A stretch of 64,000 bases of DNA from Pseudodesulfovibrio sp. (GCA_016744135.1 JADGEX010000001.1:1561029-1625028), one strand, 5' to 3'; positions 29,884 through 40,357 are shown, numbered from the stretch's first letter. The notes: generated by a model not told the origin, from the letters alone. Numbers and translations: made by a program.

Positions 29884-30537
29884 ATGACCGAACAAAACAC
29901 TATCAGGGTTCCTCAGCAGACCCGAAGTATCGAAAAAAAGAAACGGCTTATGGATGCGGCCATGGCAGAATTCGGCGCAAAGGGGTTCCATGGCACAAAT
30001 GCCAAGGGAATTGCCAAAGGGGCAGGTGTTTCTGTTGGAACTTTTTACGCCTATTTCACTGATAAAAAAGCAATTCTGTTTGAAATAATCAACCAGCATC
30101 TGATCGAAATCGACCAGTCCATATTCAAGACGCTCACCCGCAAGATTAAAGAGGGGGCTACGGGCAGGGAAGTGATCGGCCACATTGTCAAACTAGGACA
30201 TGAAGCACACCATCATTCCCCGGAACTTTTGCGGGTCATGCTTTCCATGCAATACATTGACGAAGATTTTAAAGAATATGCTGCAACAGAATTCAATGGC
30301 ACAACCACAAAGCTGAGTAAATTTCTCAAAACCATGAGCGACCGTCTCCGTATCACCGACATGGAGGCGGCAGCTCAGGTAGTCGCCAACGCGTTTGAAG
30401 AAACCATGCACTCGGTGGCGACTGGTCAACCTCATGTTGAACAAGACCGCTTATATAATGCTCTGATCGACATGACTTCCATATATCTTTTCAAAGATCC
30501 GGATGCACCGCTTTCCCACACTTCACAAGATAACTAA
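29884..30537 (+). CDS. TetR/AcrR-family transcriptional regulator
   Basis: A 217-residue repressor. The DNA-binding helix-turn-helix covers about residues 20-65: MDAAMAEFGAKGFHGT, then AKGAGVSVGTFYAYFTDKK. The ligand domain follows. The ATG at 29884 has GGAG upstream. It probably controls itself and the methyltransferase through the ATGAAC palindromes upstream. Confidence 0.9.
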   Translation: MTEQNTIRVPQQTRSIEKKKRLMDAAMAEFGAKGFHGTNAKGIAKGAGVSVGTFYAYFTDKKAILFEIINQHLIEIDQSIFKTLTRKIKEGATGREVIGHIVKLGHEAHHHSPELLRVMLSMQYIDEDFKEYAATEFNGTTTKLSKFLKTMSDRLRITDMEAAAQVVANAFEETMHSVATGQPHVEQDRLYNALIDMTSIYLFKDPDAPLSHTSQDN

Positions 30538-30585
30538 AAATTATAACCCCCTTGTCACAATCCCGCACACATCGTAAAGAAAGGT

Positions 30586-31347
30586 ATGCTCAACAGACTT
30601 CGACATGTGATTGTATTCATCATCCTCGTTTGCCTACAGGTGGTCACGAGCCATGCGCAGTCCACACCTGATCCGGCAACTCGCCTCACATACCTGACTG
30701 AAGAATTCAAACCATATAACTATACAGAAAATAATAGTCAGACAGGATTGGCCGTCGACCTCCTGAAAAAAGCGTGGATGGAAATAAACGTCACCCCGCA
30801 GCCTCTTCATTTCCTTCCTTGGACTCGAGCCTACGAAATGCTTGAATCCGAAAAAAACATTGTCCTATTTTCTATGCTCAGAACACCAGAACGAGAAAAT
30901 CTCTTCAAATGGGCCGGACCGATCGCTCTCTCCACAACTTTTTTTTATGCTAAAGCAGACTCTCCTATCAACATACAGTCTTTCACAGACGCTCAAGGAC
31001 TGTCTGTTGGCATTGTCAAAGGCTATGCTTCGGAAGGGTTACTCGCGAAAAAAAGTCACATAGTTCGCATCAAATCTCTTAAATCCGTTCAGGCCTGCAT
31101 TAATATGCTTATATCATCAAGAGTCGATCTCATTTCGTTGGAAGCGCGGACTTTCAACAAAGCTATTCGTGAGAGAGGTCTCGACCCAGACAACTTCAAA
31201 ACCGTGTGGAAAGTTTCTGAAATGCGATCCTATTACGCCTTCAGCAAAGACGTTCCCGACACGCTGGTTGATCGTTTTCAAAAAGCCATTGACCGGGTCC
31301 GCAGTTCCTCTGCCTATGAGAACCTTGTCCGTCGTTATCTTCATTGA
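30586..31347 (+). CDS. Periplasmic solute-binding protein, family 3-like (orphan)
   Basis: A 253-residue protein with a signal peptide (cleaved near SHAQ). Family features are YLTEEFKPYNYTENN, SQTGLAVDLL, PWTRAYEMLESEKN and MLRTPEREN. No transporter genes adjoin it. It is the third orphan of this kind in the window, and it sits between the TetR gene and ribE, separating parts of the riboflavin run. Confidence 0.75.
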   Translation: MLNRLRHVIVFIILVCLQVVTSHAQSTPDPATRLTYLTEEFKPYNYTENNSQTGLAVDLLKKAWMEINVTPQPLHFLPWTRAYEMLESEKNIVLFSMLRTPERENLFKWAGPIALSTTFFYAKADSPINIQSFTDAQGLSVGIVKGYASEGLLAKKSHIVRIKSLKSVQACINMLISSRVDLISLEARTFNKAIRERGLDPDNFKTVWKVSEMRSYYAFSKDVPDTLVDRFQKAIDRVRSSSAYENLVRRYLH

Positions 31348-31409
31348 TCCCGGATTTACACCCGCCCCGCACCCTGATACAAAAGCGCCAGACAACAGCG
31401 AGGATTATT

Positions 31410-32069
31410 ATGTTCACAGGATTGGTCATGGGTATGGGCCGTATCGAAGTCGCCGAAAATCGGAGCGCTGAAACGCGATTCCGCATCAAGGCATTATTCG
31501 ATCTCAACGACATCGAACTGGGGGAATCCATTGCGGTCAACGGCGTCTGCCTGACCGTGGAGACTTTCGGCGATGGCTGGTTCACCTGTTACGCCTCAAA
31601 AGAAACCACCTCTGTCACCAGCCTTGGTACATTGCGAATGGGTTCCTCCGTCAATCTGGAACGCGCCATGGCCATGGGTGACCGTTTTGGCGGGCATATC
31701 GTATCCGGTCATGTGGACTGCATGGCCGAAGTAGCCGAGATTCGTCCTTCCGGTGAATCAAAGATCTACCGCCTCACCTTTGATGCCGCACACGGCAAAT
31801 ACGTCATCCCCAAAGGCTCCATTACATTGGATGGAATCAGTCTCACCGTCAACGACTGCGCTCCTACGTGGCTTGAGATGAACATCATTCCCGAAACCCA
31901 AAAGGTGACAACCATCGGAGGTTGGTCTCCCGGCACGACGGTTAACATGGAAACCGACATCATCGGCAAGTACGTGGAGCGCATGGTGACTCCATGGGTC
32001 GGAGACAAAGGGGCTGGCGACACCAAGCCGGGCATCACCATGGATTATCTTCGGGAACACGGATTTTGA
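31410..32069 (+). CDS. ribE: Riboflavin synthase alpha chain
   Basis: A 219-residue enzyme that dismutates two lumazines to riboflavin. The duplicated lumazine-binding fold is clear: MFTGLVMGMG...GESIAVNGVCLTV in repeat one and GSITLDGISLTVND in repeat two, with GHVDCMAEV between. The ATG at 31410 has GAGGA upstream; the frame extends 22 codons earlier, without conservation. Confidence 0.96.
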   Translation: MFTGLVMGMGRIEVAENRSAETRFRIKALFDLNDIELGESIAVNGVCLTVETFGDGWFTCYASKETTSVTSLGTLRMGSSVNLERAMAMGDRFGGHIVSGHVDCMAEVAEIRPSGESKIYRLTFDAAHGKYVIPKGSITLDGISLTVNDCAPTWLEMNIIPETQKVTTIGGWSPGTTVNMETDIIGKYVERMVTPWVGDKGAGDTKPGITMDYLREHGF

Positions 32070-32080
32070 TAAAGACACAA

Positions 32081-32106
32081 GGCACGCTGCAAAGCGTGCC
32101 TTTTTT
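32081..32106 (+). terminator. Terminator after ribE
   Basis: GGCACGC/GCGTGCC stem with a six-base loop and six T residues. Confidence 0.9.
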
Positions 32107-32139
32107 CATACGCACAACTTACGATCAGGAGCAGAATTC

Positions 32140-32679
32140 ATGGCCGACCAGACCGTTCTCGTTGTCATAGATGTTCAGAACATCATGTTTGAAACCCCAG
32201 ACGAAATTCCCTTTGAAGGCGACCGCGTTCTCAAAACCATTGAAAGCCTTATTGCTTCGGCGCGAGAAAGGAATATTCCGGTACATTACATTCAGCACAC
32301 CACCGAAGAAGCAGGGTCTGAATTTGAAAAGGACTCCCACAACTGGTTGTTCAAGCCTGAAATTGCTCCGCAAAATGGCGACCTCGTTTCCTTTAAATCT
32401 TCTTACGACGCATTCTGGGATACTGATTTTGATGCCAACCTCAAAAAGCTCGGAGCCAAAAAACTTGTCTTCTGTGGGCTTCAGACTGAATGTTGTGTGG
32501 ATACCACTATTCGAAGTGCGTTGGTCCATGGATATGATAATGTTTTGATTGGTGATGCGCATACTTCATACGACAATGGGGTGCTCACGGGGGAGCAAAT
32601 TGTGGGTCATCATAATCAGACCTTGAACAGGCGATTTTGTCAGGTTGTTATGGCGAGGGATTTTTGCTTCGATGAATAA
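32140..32679 (+). CDS. Isochorismatase-family hydrolase
   Basis: A 179-residue cysteine hydrolase. The catalytic Asp lies in VVIDVQN near residue 11 and the nucleophile Cys in FCGLQTECCVDTT near residue 118; the Lys lies in SFKSSYDAF. The family includes nicotinamidases and other amidases; the substrate is unknown. AGGAG precedes the ATG. Confidence 0.88.
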   Translation: MADQTVLVVIDVQNIMFETPDEIPFEGDRVLKTIESLIASARERNIPVHYIQHTTEEAGSEFEKDSHNWLFKPEIAPQNGDLVSFKSSYDAFWDTDFDANLKKLGAKKLVFCGLQTECCVDTTIRSALVHGYDNVLIGDAHTSYDNGVLTGEQIVGHHNQTLNRRFCQVVMARDFCFDE

Positions 32680-32687
32680 TTAAAGCA

Positions 32688-32920
32688 GTCGGGGTTTAAC
32701 CCCCGACGGGAAATAAGAAATAAGGAAGGGCTGCTTTCATGCGGCCTTTTTCTTTGAAGATGCGCCTTCGGCGAGAGTCATTGTTGGGTGCTGAAGCCCC
32801 CAAGGCTTTCCATGCCCTGCCGGGCTGGCCTTCTTTTTTGGCAGCGCCCAAAAAAGGAGCAAAAAAGGTCGCTTGCGCTAGCTTGGCCGTCCCCATGATT
32901 GGCGGCAAAAATCTGATCCA
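32688..32920 (+). repeat. Left copy of a ~230-bp inverted repeat bounding 32.7-41.6 kb
   Basis: Begins with a GTCGGGG/CCCCGAC hairpin, then TTCATGCGGCCTTTTT, GGCGAGAGTCATTGTTGGGTGC and a T- and A-rich stretch, ending near GGCGGCAAAAA. The same text in the same order, with mismatches, appears reversed at 41416-41644. Confidence 0.85.
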
Positions 32921-33039
32921 ATCGAGTCGGCTCCACCCTGTCAAAAGTATAAGCTTTGCCTTTCACATCATCCTTCAGTTTAAGACAAATCGCCTGATTT
33001 CCTGATTAGAGCCGCCTCCTTCGGTTGGTCAGCTTCTAA

Positions 33040-33160
33040 GCCGCCGATCAAGGGCTGGGTCCCGTCTTCGTCTGGTTGGGTGGAAGAAGGAAGAAATCGT
33101 CTTCGAAGGGAGAGCGGTGTTGGGGTGCTGAAGCACCCCAAGGCCCTTTATGGATAACGA
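33040..33160 (+). repeat. Partial copy of the same repeat family
   Basis: AGCCGCCGATCAAGGGCTGG, then GGGAGAGCGGTGTTGGGGTGC with the palindrome TGGGGTGC-TGAA-GCACCCCA (33121-33140). Resembles the inner part of the 32688 element and the other TTGGGATGC modules. Confidence 0.6.
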
Positions 33161-33246
33161 AGAGCCTTAATCAAAATAGACATCTTCACCGAGAACAAAT
33201 TTATAGCGATGAAATGTAAAATTTAAAATTATATATTACTGTGGAT

Positions 33247-34127
33247 ACACGCAACGCCCACAAAAAAACGAAGTCCCTTTTTTCTCGCTTCACTGCTTTT
33301 CCCGGCTGGTTAAAAAAACATTGAAGTGTTAACATTTCAAAATTATTTGAGTTTATCGAAGAACCTCAAATCAAAAATGATCACCTACATCAAAAACACC
33401 CTACAAAGACGGACAATTGATAGCGAACCTTAGAGCCTGTCCCGCGCGGCGTAACGTAGCCCGACCGAGTCTGTGCCACAGACCAATCCTGTCGGGCAAT
33501 GAAGCCGCGTACAGGCTCTTGGGTCCGCTATCAGGCTCACACCGAAAAGGCGTTTTTTGCCTCCTTTTTTTCGCCTCAAAAAAAGCAGGTCGCCATAAAG
33601 GCGAAACCTCTGAAATAATACCGTTTGTACCCTCAATGCGAAGCACGCAACGCCCACCAAAAAACGAAGTCCCTCTTTTCTCTTTCCTCATTGCTTTTCC
33701 TCACCGTCAGCAGCTAACTTTTTCAAATAAAAATTGTTGATGGTTATCAAAGAACCTAGAATCAAAAATAACCACCTACACCGAAAAACATCTTACATCG
33801 ACGAACAATTGATAGCGGGCCTTAGAGCCTGTCTAGCGCGGCGAAGCGTGGCCCGACCGAGTCTGTATCACAGACAATCCTGTCGGGCAGTAAAGCCGCG
33901 TACAGGCTCTAAGGTCCGCTATCAGGCTCACAACGAAGAAGGCGTTTTTTGCCTCCTTTTTTTCGCCTCAAAAAAAGCAGGTCGCCGTAAAGGCGAAACC
34001 TTTGAAATAATACTGTTTGCATTTTCACTACGAAAGCACGCAACGCTCACCAAAAAAAACAAGTCCCTTTCCTTCATCTTCGCTACGAAACCTGCTTACC
34101 TTTCTCTTCTCTTTTCAAACAAAAACT
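33247..34127 (+). repeat. Tandem array of a ~391-bp non-coding unit with long hairpins
   Basis: Two full units begin at about 33361 and 33752 (GAACCT..AATCAAAAAT...), and the tail of a third precedes them at 33247-33360. Each full unit carries a long imperfect hairpin: 33421-33530 and 33811-33923. The second has outer arms GATAGCGGGCCTTAGAGCCT and the matching AGGCTCTAAGGTCCGCTATC, with nested CGCGGC/GCCGCG and GCCCGAC/GTCGGGC stems. Short open frames here differ between copies and look fortuitous. Confidence 0.8.
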
Positions 34128-34205
34128 CCCCCCCCCGTTGACCCAAACCAACTATCCATATATTCAAGTCAGAACATTCAAGACCATATACGAGGAGTTC
34201 CCTGA

Positions 34206-34526
34206 ATGATGACTTTGATCAACATCGCAATTATTGTCGCCGTTTGTATCGGTATGTGGAAGACTTTTGAAAAAGCGGGAGAATACGGCTGGGCCTGCCT
34301 CATTCCCTTCTATAACCTGTGGGTTCTCAATCGCATGGGTGGCAAGGAATGGTACTGGTTCATCGGCTACTTCATTCCGGTGGTAAACATCATCTTGATG
34401 ATTCTGCTTTCCATTGCGCTGGCCAAAAAATTCGGACAGCCCGGTGTCTTTGCAGCTGGCCTTTTCCTACTTCCTTTCATCTTCTATCCCATTCTCGGCT
34501 TCGGCGAATCCAAATATCAGAAATAA
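34206..34526 (+). CDS. DUF5684-type small membrane protein
   Basis: A 106-residue protein with three hydrophobic segments and the pattern AGEYGWACLIPFYNLWVLNRMGGKEWYW, typical of DUF5684 (often found near signal peptidases). Function unknown. A GAGGAG lies about ten bases before the first ATG. It converges on leuS. Confidence 0.75.
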   Translation: MMTLINIAIIVAVCIGMWKTFEKAGEYGWACLIPFYNLWVLNRMGGKEWYWFIGYFIPVVNIILMILLSIALAKKFGQPGVFAAGLFLLPFIFYPILGFGESKYQK

Positions 34527-34544
34527 ACGCACACCAATCCACAC

Positions 34545-34579
34545 AAAAAAGCCCGGAAGGACAACATCCTTCCGGGCTT
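34545..34579. terminator. Bidirectional terminator between DUF5684 gene and leuS
   Basis: GCCCGGAAGGA/TCCTTCCGGGC stem, five-base loop, A-run on the left and a short T-run on the right. Confidence 0.85.
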
Positions 34580-34603
34580 CTATTTGATTCAATTAACGTC
34601 TTT

Positions 34604-37105
34604 CTAATTGGCTACAATATTTACCAATTTATTAGGAATAACGATCACCTTACGAACGGTTTTACCTTCGATAAATTTGACCACATTCTCCATTTCGAGA
34701 GCGATCTTTTCCGCGTTTTCCTTGGGGGCATTGTTAGGTGCCTGGAACTTGCCACGCATCTTGCCGTTGACCTGAACAACCATGGTCACTTCATCCTTGA
34801 CCAGAGCCTTCTCATCAAAAGTCGGCCAGGACTGAGAAGTCATGCCAGTCTCATGCCCCATGGAATGCCACAATTCCTCACAGATATGAGGAGTCACCGG
34901 GGACAACAGGGTCACAGCTGTTGCAATAGCCGAAGACATGGCCTTAGGATCGGACTCTTTGAGTTCATCCTTGACGTGGTACATCTCATTGACCAATTCC
35001 ATGACAGCCGCAATGACCGTATTGAATTGGAATTCATTTTCGATGTCCCGCGTAGCGCGACGAATGGTGTCGTGTTCCTTGAACCGAAGTTTCTTGGCGG
35101 CTTCGGACTGCGGATCATTAGCAGCCGTAGGAAGAACCGGCTCCAGCACACCTTCCATCTCTTCCACTAAGCGCCAGAGGCGGCTCAGGAAACGGAATGC
35201 ACCTTCGATACCTTGGTCAGACCACTCAAGTTCCTTGACCGGCGGTGAAGCGAACAGAATGAACAAACGAGTTGCATCTGCGCCGTACTGGTTGATCATG
35301 GAATTAGGGTCAACCACGTTGCCCTTGGACTTGGACATCTTGCCGCCGTCCTTAAGCACCATGCCCTGCGTCAACAGGTTGGAAAAAGGCTCGCTTGCCG
35401 AGACAAACCCGGTATCACGCAGAGCCTTTGTAAAGAAACGGGAATAGAGCAGATGCAGAATAGCATGCTCAATACCACCTATATACTGATCCACGTTCAT
35501 CCAGTAATCCAGATGTTCAGCGCCCAGCGCTTCCTCGTCATTGCGCGGGTCACAATAGCGCATGTAGTACCAGGAAGATTCAAAGAATGTATCAAAAGTA
35601 TCGGTCTCGCGACGGGCAGCCTTGCCACACTTAGGACATTCGCAATTCACGAATTCTTCCATGGTGGGCAGCGGAGACTTGCCGTCCTTGCGAACCTGTG
35701 CGTTTTCCGGCAGCAGTATAGGAAGCTGATCCTCGGGGACCGGCACCACACCGCATTCTTCGCAGTAGATAACCGGGATGGGAGCACCCCAGAAACGCTG
35801 ACGGGAAACGTTCCAGTCACGCAGACGGTAATTGACCGCCATCTTGCCCTTGCCGGACTCGTCCAGATGCTCAACCACGGCCTTCTTGGCAGACTCATTA
35901 GCCATACCATCGAACTCACCGGAGTTAATCAGGAATCCGGGGTCAGTGTAGGCGGTGTCCAAATCGGCAGCGTTCAACACTTCACCCTTGTCATGCATTT
36001 CCGGCGGATTGATAACCGCCTGCATGGGCAACTCGTATTTGGTGGCGAACTCGAAATCGCGCTGATCGTGAGCAGGAACGGCCATAACTGCGCCGGTCCC
36101 ATAGCCCATGAGCACGAAGTTGGCCACAAAGATGGGGATATCCTTGCCTGTGACCGGGTTCACGCAGTACTTGCCTGTGAAAATACCTTCTTTTTCCAGA
36201 TCGTCAGCACCGCGTTTGATGCGGTCCATATTCCGAATATTGTTAACGAACGCCTCGACTTCAGCCTTATTGTCGGCATCAGCGATGAGTGCTTCCACTA
36301 ACGGATGCTCTGCTGCCACGGACATGAAGGTCGCACCATAGAGGGTGTCAGGGCGGGTAGTGAAGACATCGATGGTCTCTACCATATCCTTGATCTGAAA
36401 GGTCAACTCAGCACCGTAGGACTTGCCAATCCAGTTGCGCTGCATGGTCAACACGCGCTCCGGCCAGCCGCCTTCAAGACCTTCAAGGTCTTTCAACAAC
36501 TCGTCGGCGTAGTCGGTGATGCGCAAGAACCACTGTTCCATGTCCTTTTGCTCGACTTCGGATTCACAACGCCAACACAATCCTTCTTCCACCTGCTCGT
36601 TAGCGAGCACGGTGTTACAGGTAGGACACCAGTTCTGGGGAGAATCCTTGCGGTAGGCAAGGCCCTTTTCCAAGAACTTGAGGAAAAACTTTTGTTCCCA
36701 CTTGTAATATTCAGGACGACAGGTCGCGAGTTCACGACGCCAGTCATAGGAATATCCGAGACGCTGCAATTGCTCACGCATCTCGTCGATGTTCTGATAT
36801 GTCCACTTGGCCGGATGGGTCTCATTCTTGATGGCCGCATTCTCGGCGGGCAGACCAAACGCATCCCACCCCATGGGGTGCAACACGTTAAAGCCCTGCA
36901 TGGACTTGAAACGCGCAACCACATCACCGATGGAGTAATTGCGCACATGGCCCATGTGAATTTTGCCGGAAGGATACGGAAACATCTCCAGCACATAGTA
37001 TTTCGGCTTACCGGGATCGGTTTCGACTTCAAAGCAACCGGACTCTTTCCAAATGTCCTGCCACTTCTTCTCGATAGCTTCCGGGTTATATTTTCCTAAA
37101 GCCAT
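34604..37105 (-). CDS. leuS: Leucine-tRNA ligase
   Basis: Class I synthetase of 833 residues, the expected bacterial length. The HIGH motif is [13 protein letters not shown] near residue 42, the KMSKS loop is [14 protein letters not shown], and the editing domain lies between with [12 protein letters not shown]. The zinc-like Cys pairs (CPTC; CWRC) are visible. It is last in the ribBA-ribH-nusB-leuS run. In many bacteria lptE and holA follow leuS directly; here they lie 7 kb away beyond the inverted repeat. Confidence 0.97.
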   Translation of the reverse strand: MALGKYNPEAIEKKWQDIWKESGCFEVETDPGKPKYYVLEMFPYPSGKIHMGHVRNYSIGDVVARFKSMQGFNVLHPMGWDAFGLPAENAAIKNETHPAKWTYQNIDEMREQLQRLGYSYDWRRELATCRPEYYKWEQKFFLKFLEKGLAYRKDSPQNWCPTCNTVLANEQVEEGLCWRCESEVEQKDMEQWFLRITDYADELLKDLEGLEGGWPERVLTMQRNWIGKSYGAELTFQIKDMVETIDVFTTRPDTLYGATFMSVAAEHPLVEALIADADNKAEVEAFVNNIRNMDRIKRGADDLEKEGIFTGKYCVNPVTGKDIPIFVANFVLMGYGTGAVMAVPAHDQRDFEFATKYELPMQAVINPPEMHDKGEVLNAADLDTAYTDPGFLINSGEFDGMANESAKKAVVEHLDESGKGKMAVNYRLRDWNVSRQRFWGAPIPVIYCEECGVVPVPEDQLPILLPENAQVRKDGKSPLPTMEEFVNCECPKCGKAARRETDTFDTFFESSWYYMRYCDPRNDEEALGAEHLDYWMNVDQYIGGIEHAILHLLYSRFFTKALRDTGFVSASEPFSNLLTQGMVLKDGGKMSKSKGNVVDPNSMINQYGADATRLFILFASPPVKELEWSDQGIEGAFRFLSRLWRLVEEMEGVLEPVLPTAANDPQSEAAKKLRFKEHDTIRRATRDIENEFQFNTVIAAVMELVNEMYHVKDELKESDPKAMSSAIATAVTLLSPVTPHICEELWHSMGHETGMTSQSWPTFDEKALVKDEVTMVVQVNGKMRGKFQAPNNAPKENAEKIALEMENVVKFIEGKTVRKVIVIPNKLVNIVAN

Positions 37106-37132
37106 GATGGAACCTTTTATGATTTGAAATGC

Positions 37133-37579
37133 TTATTTATTGAGAGACTTGGCCACGCCGTCCAGAATGCCGTTCACAAAGGAACGGGACTTGCCGTCCC
37201 CAAAGGCTTTGGACAGTTCAATGGCCTCGTTGATGGCGGCCTTGACCGGAATATCGGTGAACATCATCTCGTAAAGCGAAAGTCGCAAAATGGACAATTC
37301 CACAACGGCGATGCGGGAGATCTTCCAATGCTGAGTGTTTTCATCAATGGTCTTGTCGATTGCTTCACAATTGACGTCCACGCCCATAACCAAATCATGA
37401 GCGAAATCACGTGCAGTTTCGGACTCCTGATCCAGCACCGAAGGACAGATGGAAAACAGGGTTTCCATATCCATAGGATTCTTGGTGTCGCGAAAACGCA
37501 TTGAGTAAAGCACCTGAAAAGCCAGAGTACGTCCCACTCTGCGAATGCCGGGCCGATTGCCCTTTTTCTTGCCAGCCAT
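37133..37579 (-). CDS. nusB: Transcription antitermination protein NusB
   Basis: A 148-residue all-helical RNA-binding protein that works with NusE on rrn antitermination. The N-terminal RRVGRTLAFQVLYSM and C-terminal AAINEAIELSKAFGDGKSRSFVNGILD are family hallmarks. It starts three bases after the ribH stop codon, a tight ribH-nusB coupling. Confidence 0.95.
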   Translation of the reverse strand: MAGKKKGNRPGIRRVGRTLAFQVLYSMRFRDTKNPMDMETLFSICPSVLDQESETARDFAHDLVMGVDVNCEAIDKTIDENTQHWKISRIAVVELSILRLSLYEMMFTDIPVKAAINEAIELSKAFGDGKSRSFVNGILDGVAKSLNK

Positions 37580-37582
37580 AAA

Positions 37583-38050
37583 CTAGAGCTGCTCCAAGAC
37601 ACGGACAGTCTCAAGCAGTGCGGAAGCAGCTTCCACGCCCTTGTTACCACCCTTGGAACCGGCTCGTTCAATAGCCTGATCAAGAGAGTCACAGGTCAGC
37701 AAACCGAAGCCCATGGGCACACCGGTTTCCATGCTAGCCTGAGCCACGCCCTTGGCGCACTCGTTGCACACGTAGTCAAAATGCGGAGTGGCGCCACGAA
37801 TGACGGCACCAAGCACGACCACGCCGTCGTAATCGCCGGAGCGAGCCAACTTCTGCGCGGCAATGGGGAGCTCGAAGGCACCGGGTAGTCGAACCAAGGT
37901 CAGATCTTCTTCACTTCCGCCGTGACGGACCAAATAGTCCACGGCACCGGAAATGAGGCGATCAACGATAAAATCGTTGAAACGAGCCGCAACGATGGCG
38001 AACTTCAGCCCCTGGGCATTCAATTGTCCTTCGACAGTCTTTATAGACAT
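37583..38050 (-). CDS. ribH: 6,7-dimethyl-8-ribityllumazine synthase
   Basis: A 155-residue enzyme that condenses the pyrimidinedione with dihydroxybutanone phosphate. Visible motifs are [34 protein letters not shown] and the catalytic His within it, and [24 protein letters not shown]. It lies between ribBA and nusB. Confidence 0.96.
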   Translation of the reverse strand: MSIKTVEGQLNAQGLKFAIVAARFNDFIVDRLISGAVDYLVRHGGSEEDLTLVRLPGAFELPIAAQKLARSGDYDGVVVLGAVIRGATPHFDYVCNECAKGVAQASMETGVPMGFGLLTCDSLDQAIERAGSKGGNKGVEAASALLETVRVLEQL

Positions 38051-38127
38051 GGTATTTTCTCCCTACACAATAAAATATATGCAATGTATTACGGTAGCAA
38101 TTCCTGAAAAGTCAAATCTGACAGGGT

Positions 38128-39348
38128 TTATTCGTCGCCCGTCTCATTAACATGCAGCAGGTGCCCCATCTTGTCTTGTTTGGTCTTGAGATACTTTTCA
38201 TTCAACTTGCATGCACCGATTTCGATGGGCACACGCTCGGTGACCTCAAGTCCGTAGCCTTCCAAACCAACCATTTTTTTGGGATTGTTGGTCATAAGGC
38301 GCATTTTGGACACGCCGAGCGCTACAAGAATCTGAGCACCGGTGCCGTATTCACGCAGATCCGGCGGGAAACCAAGTTTCACGTTGGCTTCAACAGTGTC
38401 GTAACCCTGATCCTGCAAATGATACGCCTTGATCTTGTTACCAAGACCGATACCACGTCCTTCCTGTCGCATGTAAACCAGCACACCCTTGCCCTCATTA
38501 CGAATCATGCACATGGCATCGGCCAACTGAGGACCACAATCGCAACGCAGAGAACCAAACACATCACCAGTCAGGCACTCGGAATGCACACGGACCAGAG
38601 TCGGTTCGTCAGGGTGAATATCGCCCATATACAGAGCAATATGGGTCTTACCGTCGGCTTCGGAATTAAAGGCGGCGGATTTGAAGTTACCCCAGCGTGT
38701 GGGCAACTTGGCTTCGCCGACCTTGGTCACGGACTGCCCGTCAAACTTCATGCGATAGGCAATAAGGTCAGCCACGGAGCAAATCTTGAGATCATGCTTC
38801 TCAGCGTAGACTTCAAGGTCGGGCATCCGAGCCATGGAACCGTCTTCGTTCATGATTTCGCAAATCACGGCAGCGGGCTTGAACCCGGCCAGACGGGCGA
38901 TGTCAGAACCGCCTTCAGTCTGCCCTGCGCGCACGAGCACGCCGCCATCTTTGGCGCGAAGAGGAAAAATATGTCCGGGGGTCACGATGGATTCCGGGGA
39001 TGCGCCGTCCTCGACTGCGGCCAGCACGGTGGTGGCACGGTCTGCGGCAGATATGCCGGTGGTGACACCTTCGCGGGCCTCAATGGAGACCGTGAAATTT
39101 GTTCCGAAACCGGATTCGTTCTTCTTGGCCATGAGTTCCAAGCCAAGAGCGTCAGCCATTTCATTATTCATGGGCAGACAGATCAAACCACGACCATATG
39201 TAGCCATGAAGTTGATCAACTCCGGTGTTACCGCTTCAGCGGCACAAACGAGATCGCCTTCGTTTTCACGATCCTCGTCGTCCACCATAATGACCATTTT
39301 GCCCTGGCGGATATCCTCAATGGCTTCTTCAATTTTGCACAGTGCCAT
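38128..39348 (-). CDS. ribBA: Bifunctional dihydroxybutanone-phosphate synthase / GTP cyclohydrolase II
   Basis: A 406-residue fusion of RibB ([11 protein letters not shown] near residue 25; [23 protein letters not shown]) and RibA (zinc Cys in [27 protein letters not shown]). The ATG at 39348 has AGGTG upstream; the open frame extends 25 unconserved codons earlier. It heads the minus-strand riboflavin half. No FMN riboswitch is visible upstream. Confidence 0.96.
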   Translation of the reverse strand: MALCKIEEAIEDIRQGKMVIMVDDEDRENEGDLVCAAEAVTPELINFMATYGRGLICLPMNNEMADALGLELMAKKNESGFGTNFTVSIEAREGVTTGISAADRATTVLAAVEDGASPESIVTPGHIFPLRAKDGGVLVRAGQTEGGSDIARLAGFKPAAVICEIMNEDGSMARMPDLEVYAEKHDLKICSVADLIAYRMKFDGQSVTKVGEAKLPTRWGNFKSAAFNSEADGKTHIALYMGDIHPDEPTLVRVHSECLTGDVFGSLRCDCGPQLADAMCMIRNEGKGVLVYMRQEGRGIGLGNKIKAYHLQDQGYDTVEANVKLGFPPDLREYGTGAQILVALGVSKMRLMTNNPKKMVGLEGYGLEVTERVPIEIGACKLNEKYLKTKQDKMGHLLHVNETGDE

Positions 39349-39583
39349 GTCTTCGCACCTCAATATTATTTTTTCCCAATGTCCATGCACAGGCTTCGCC
39401 TGCCACACTCCCATCGGGGACACATTACTTAACGTAAAAGATCACGGTGGGAAAGGGGAAAAATCTATGTTAAAAATTGTTACATATCAGACTGATGCAA
39501 AGTCGATGAATGCAACCAAGCCTTTGCAACGACAGCCTGCGTCACAAAAATAGTCATTTAAAGACCAATGGCAATGGATAAAA

Positions 39584-40357
39584 TCAGACTAAGGGAATCT
39601 GTCGATCACTTTTAGGGACAAAGGAAAGGACCTGGTTTCTGCCATTTTTCTTGGCCCGATGCATGGTGTTGTCGGCAGCGAGGACAAAGGCGTCTCTCGT
39701 ACTTCCTTTACAATTTTTAACCGAGCGAAGATCGGCCACGCCGCAACTGATTGTCACTTTGACCTGCGGCCCCTCCAGACTGATGTCATTCACCTCCACG
39801 ACCATACGGAGTTTCTCGGCCACCAAAACGGCCTGATCCGCCAATGTTTCAGGAAGCAGAACAACAAACTCCTCCCCGCCATATCGCGCCACAATATCCG
39901 AAGTGCGAACATTAGCCGAAAGCAGACGAGAAACCTCGGCCAGCGCCATATCACCAAGGGGATGCCCAAAAGAATCGTTGACCCTTTTGAAATGGTCTAT
40001 ATCAATCATGATCATGGACAAGGAATTGCCATACCGAAACGCCCGATCCACCTCTTCATCCAGACGGTCAAAAAACCAACGTCGGTTTGGCAATCCTGTC
40101 AGATCATCATGAGCCGAGAGCGTGGAAATCTTGTCGTGCGCCTCTTCAATCAATCGCATGAATCGAGTGGCACAATAAAGGGACAAGCCAAGCACCATGG
40201 CCGCAGCCAATAACGGAATAATCTGCGCATAAGGTTGATCAGGATAAAACAACACAGGAAACACGGAAAGGACCAACAGAGCCATTGAGATGCCTGCATG
40301 AAACGTAAAAATACGCCATGCAGTTTTTCTGTTTTCCAATTTATTGATCATTGTCAT
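39584..40357 (-). CDS. Diguanylate cyclase (GGDEF domain) with two membrane helices
   Basis: A 257-residue protein: two hydrophobic segments in the first 75 residues, then a GGDEF domain with DDLTGLPNRR and the active-site RYGGEEFVVLLPE. GGEEF is a functional variant, so cyclic-di-GMP synthesis is expected. The usual inhibitory RxxD lies at RTSD, five residues before the signature. The ATG at 40357 has GAGGA eight bases upstream. Confidence 0.92.
   Translation of the reverse strand: MTMINKLENRKTAWRIFTFHAGISMALLVLSVFPVLFYPDQPYAQIIPLLAAAMVLGLSLYCATRFMRLIEEAHDKISTLSAHDDLTGLPNRRWFFDRLDEEVDRAFRYGNSLSMIMIDIDHFKRVNDSFGHPLGDMALAEVSRLLSANVRTSDIVARYGGEEFVVLLPETLADQAVLVAEKLRMVVEVNDISLEGPQVKVTISCGVADLRSVKNCKGSTRDAFVLAADNTMHRAKKNGRNQVLSFVPKSDRQIPLV

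Noticed and set aside
32739-33005. Small open frames in the repeat regions (32739-33005, 33417-33740, 33734-34141, 41345-41593)
   Set aside because: Their mutual similarity is explained by DNA repeats, frames drift between copies, and no proper ribosome sites precede them.
33421-33923. Integron attC sites or a CRISPR array in the tandem repeats
   Set aside because: The hairpins lack the attC end signatures, and the unit is ~391 bp with only two to three copies, unlike CRISPR repeats.
39349-39580. FMN riboswitch before ribBA
   Set aside because: None of the conserved FMN-aptamer segments are visible on the minus strand; the same is true before ribD.
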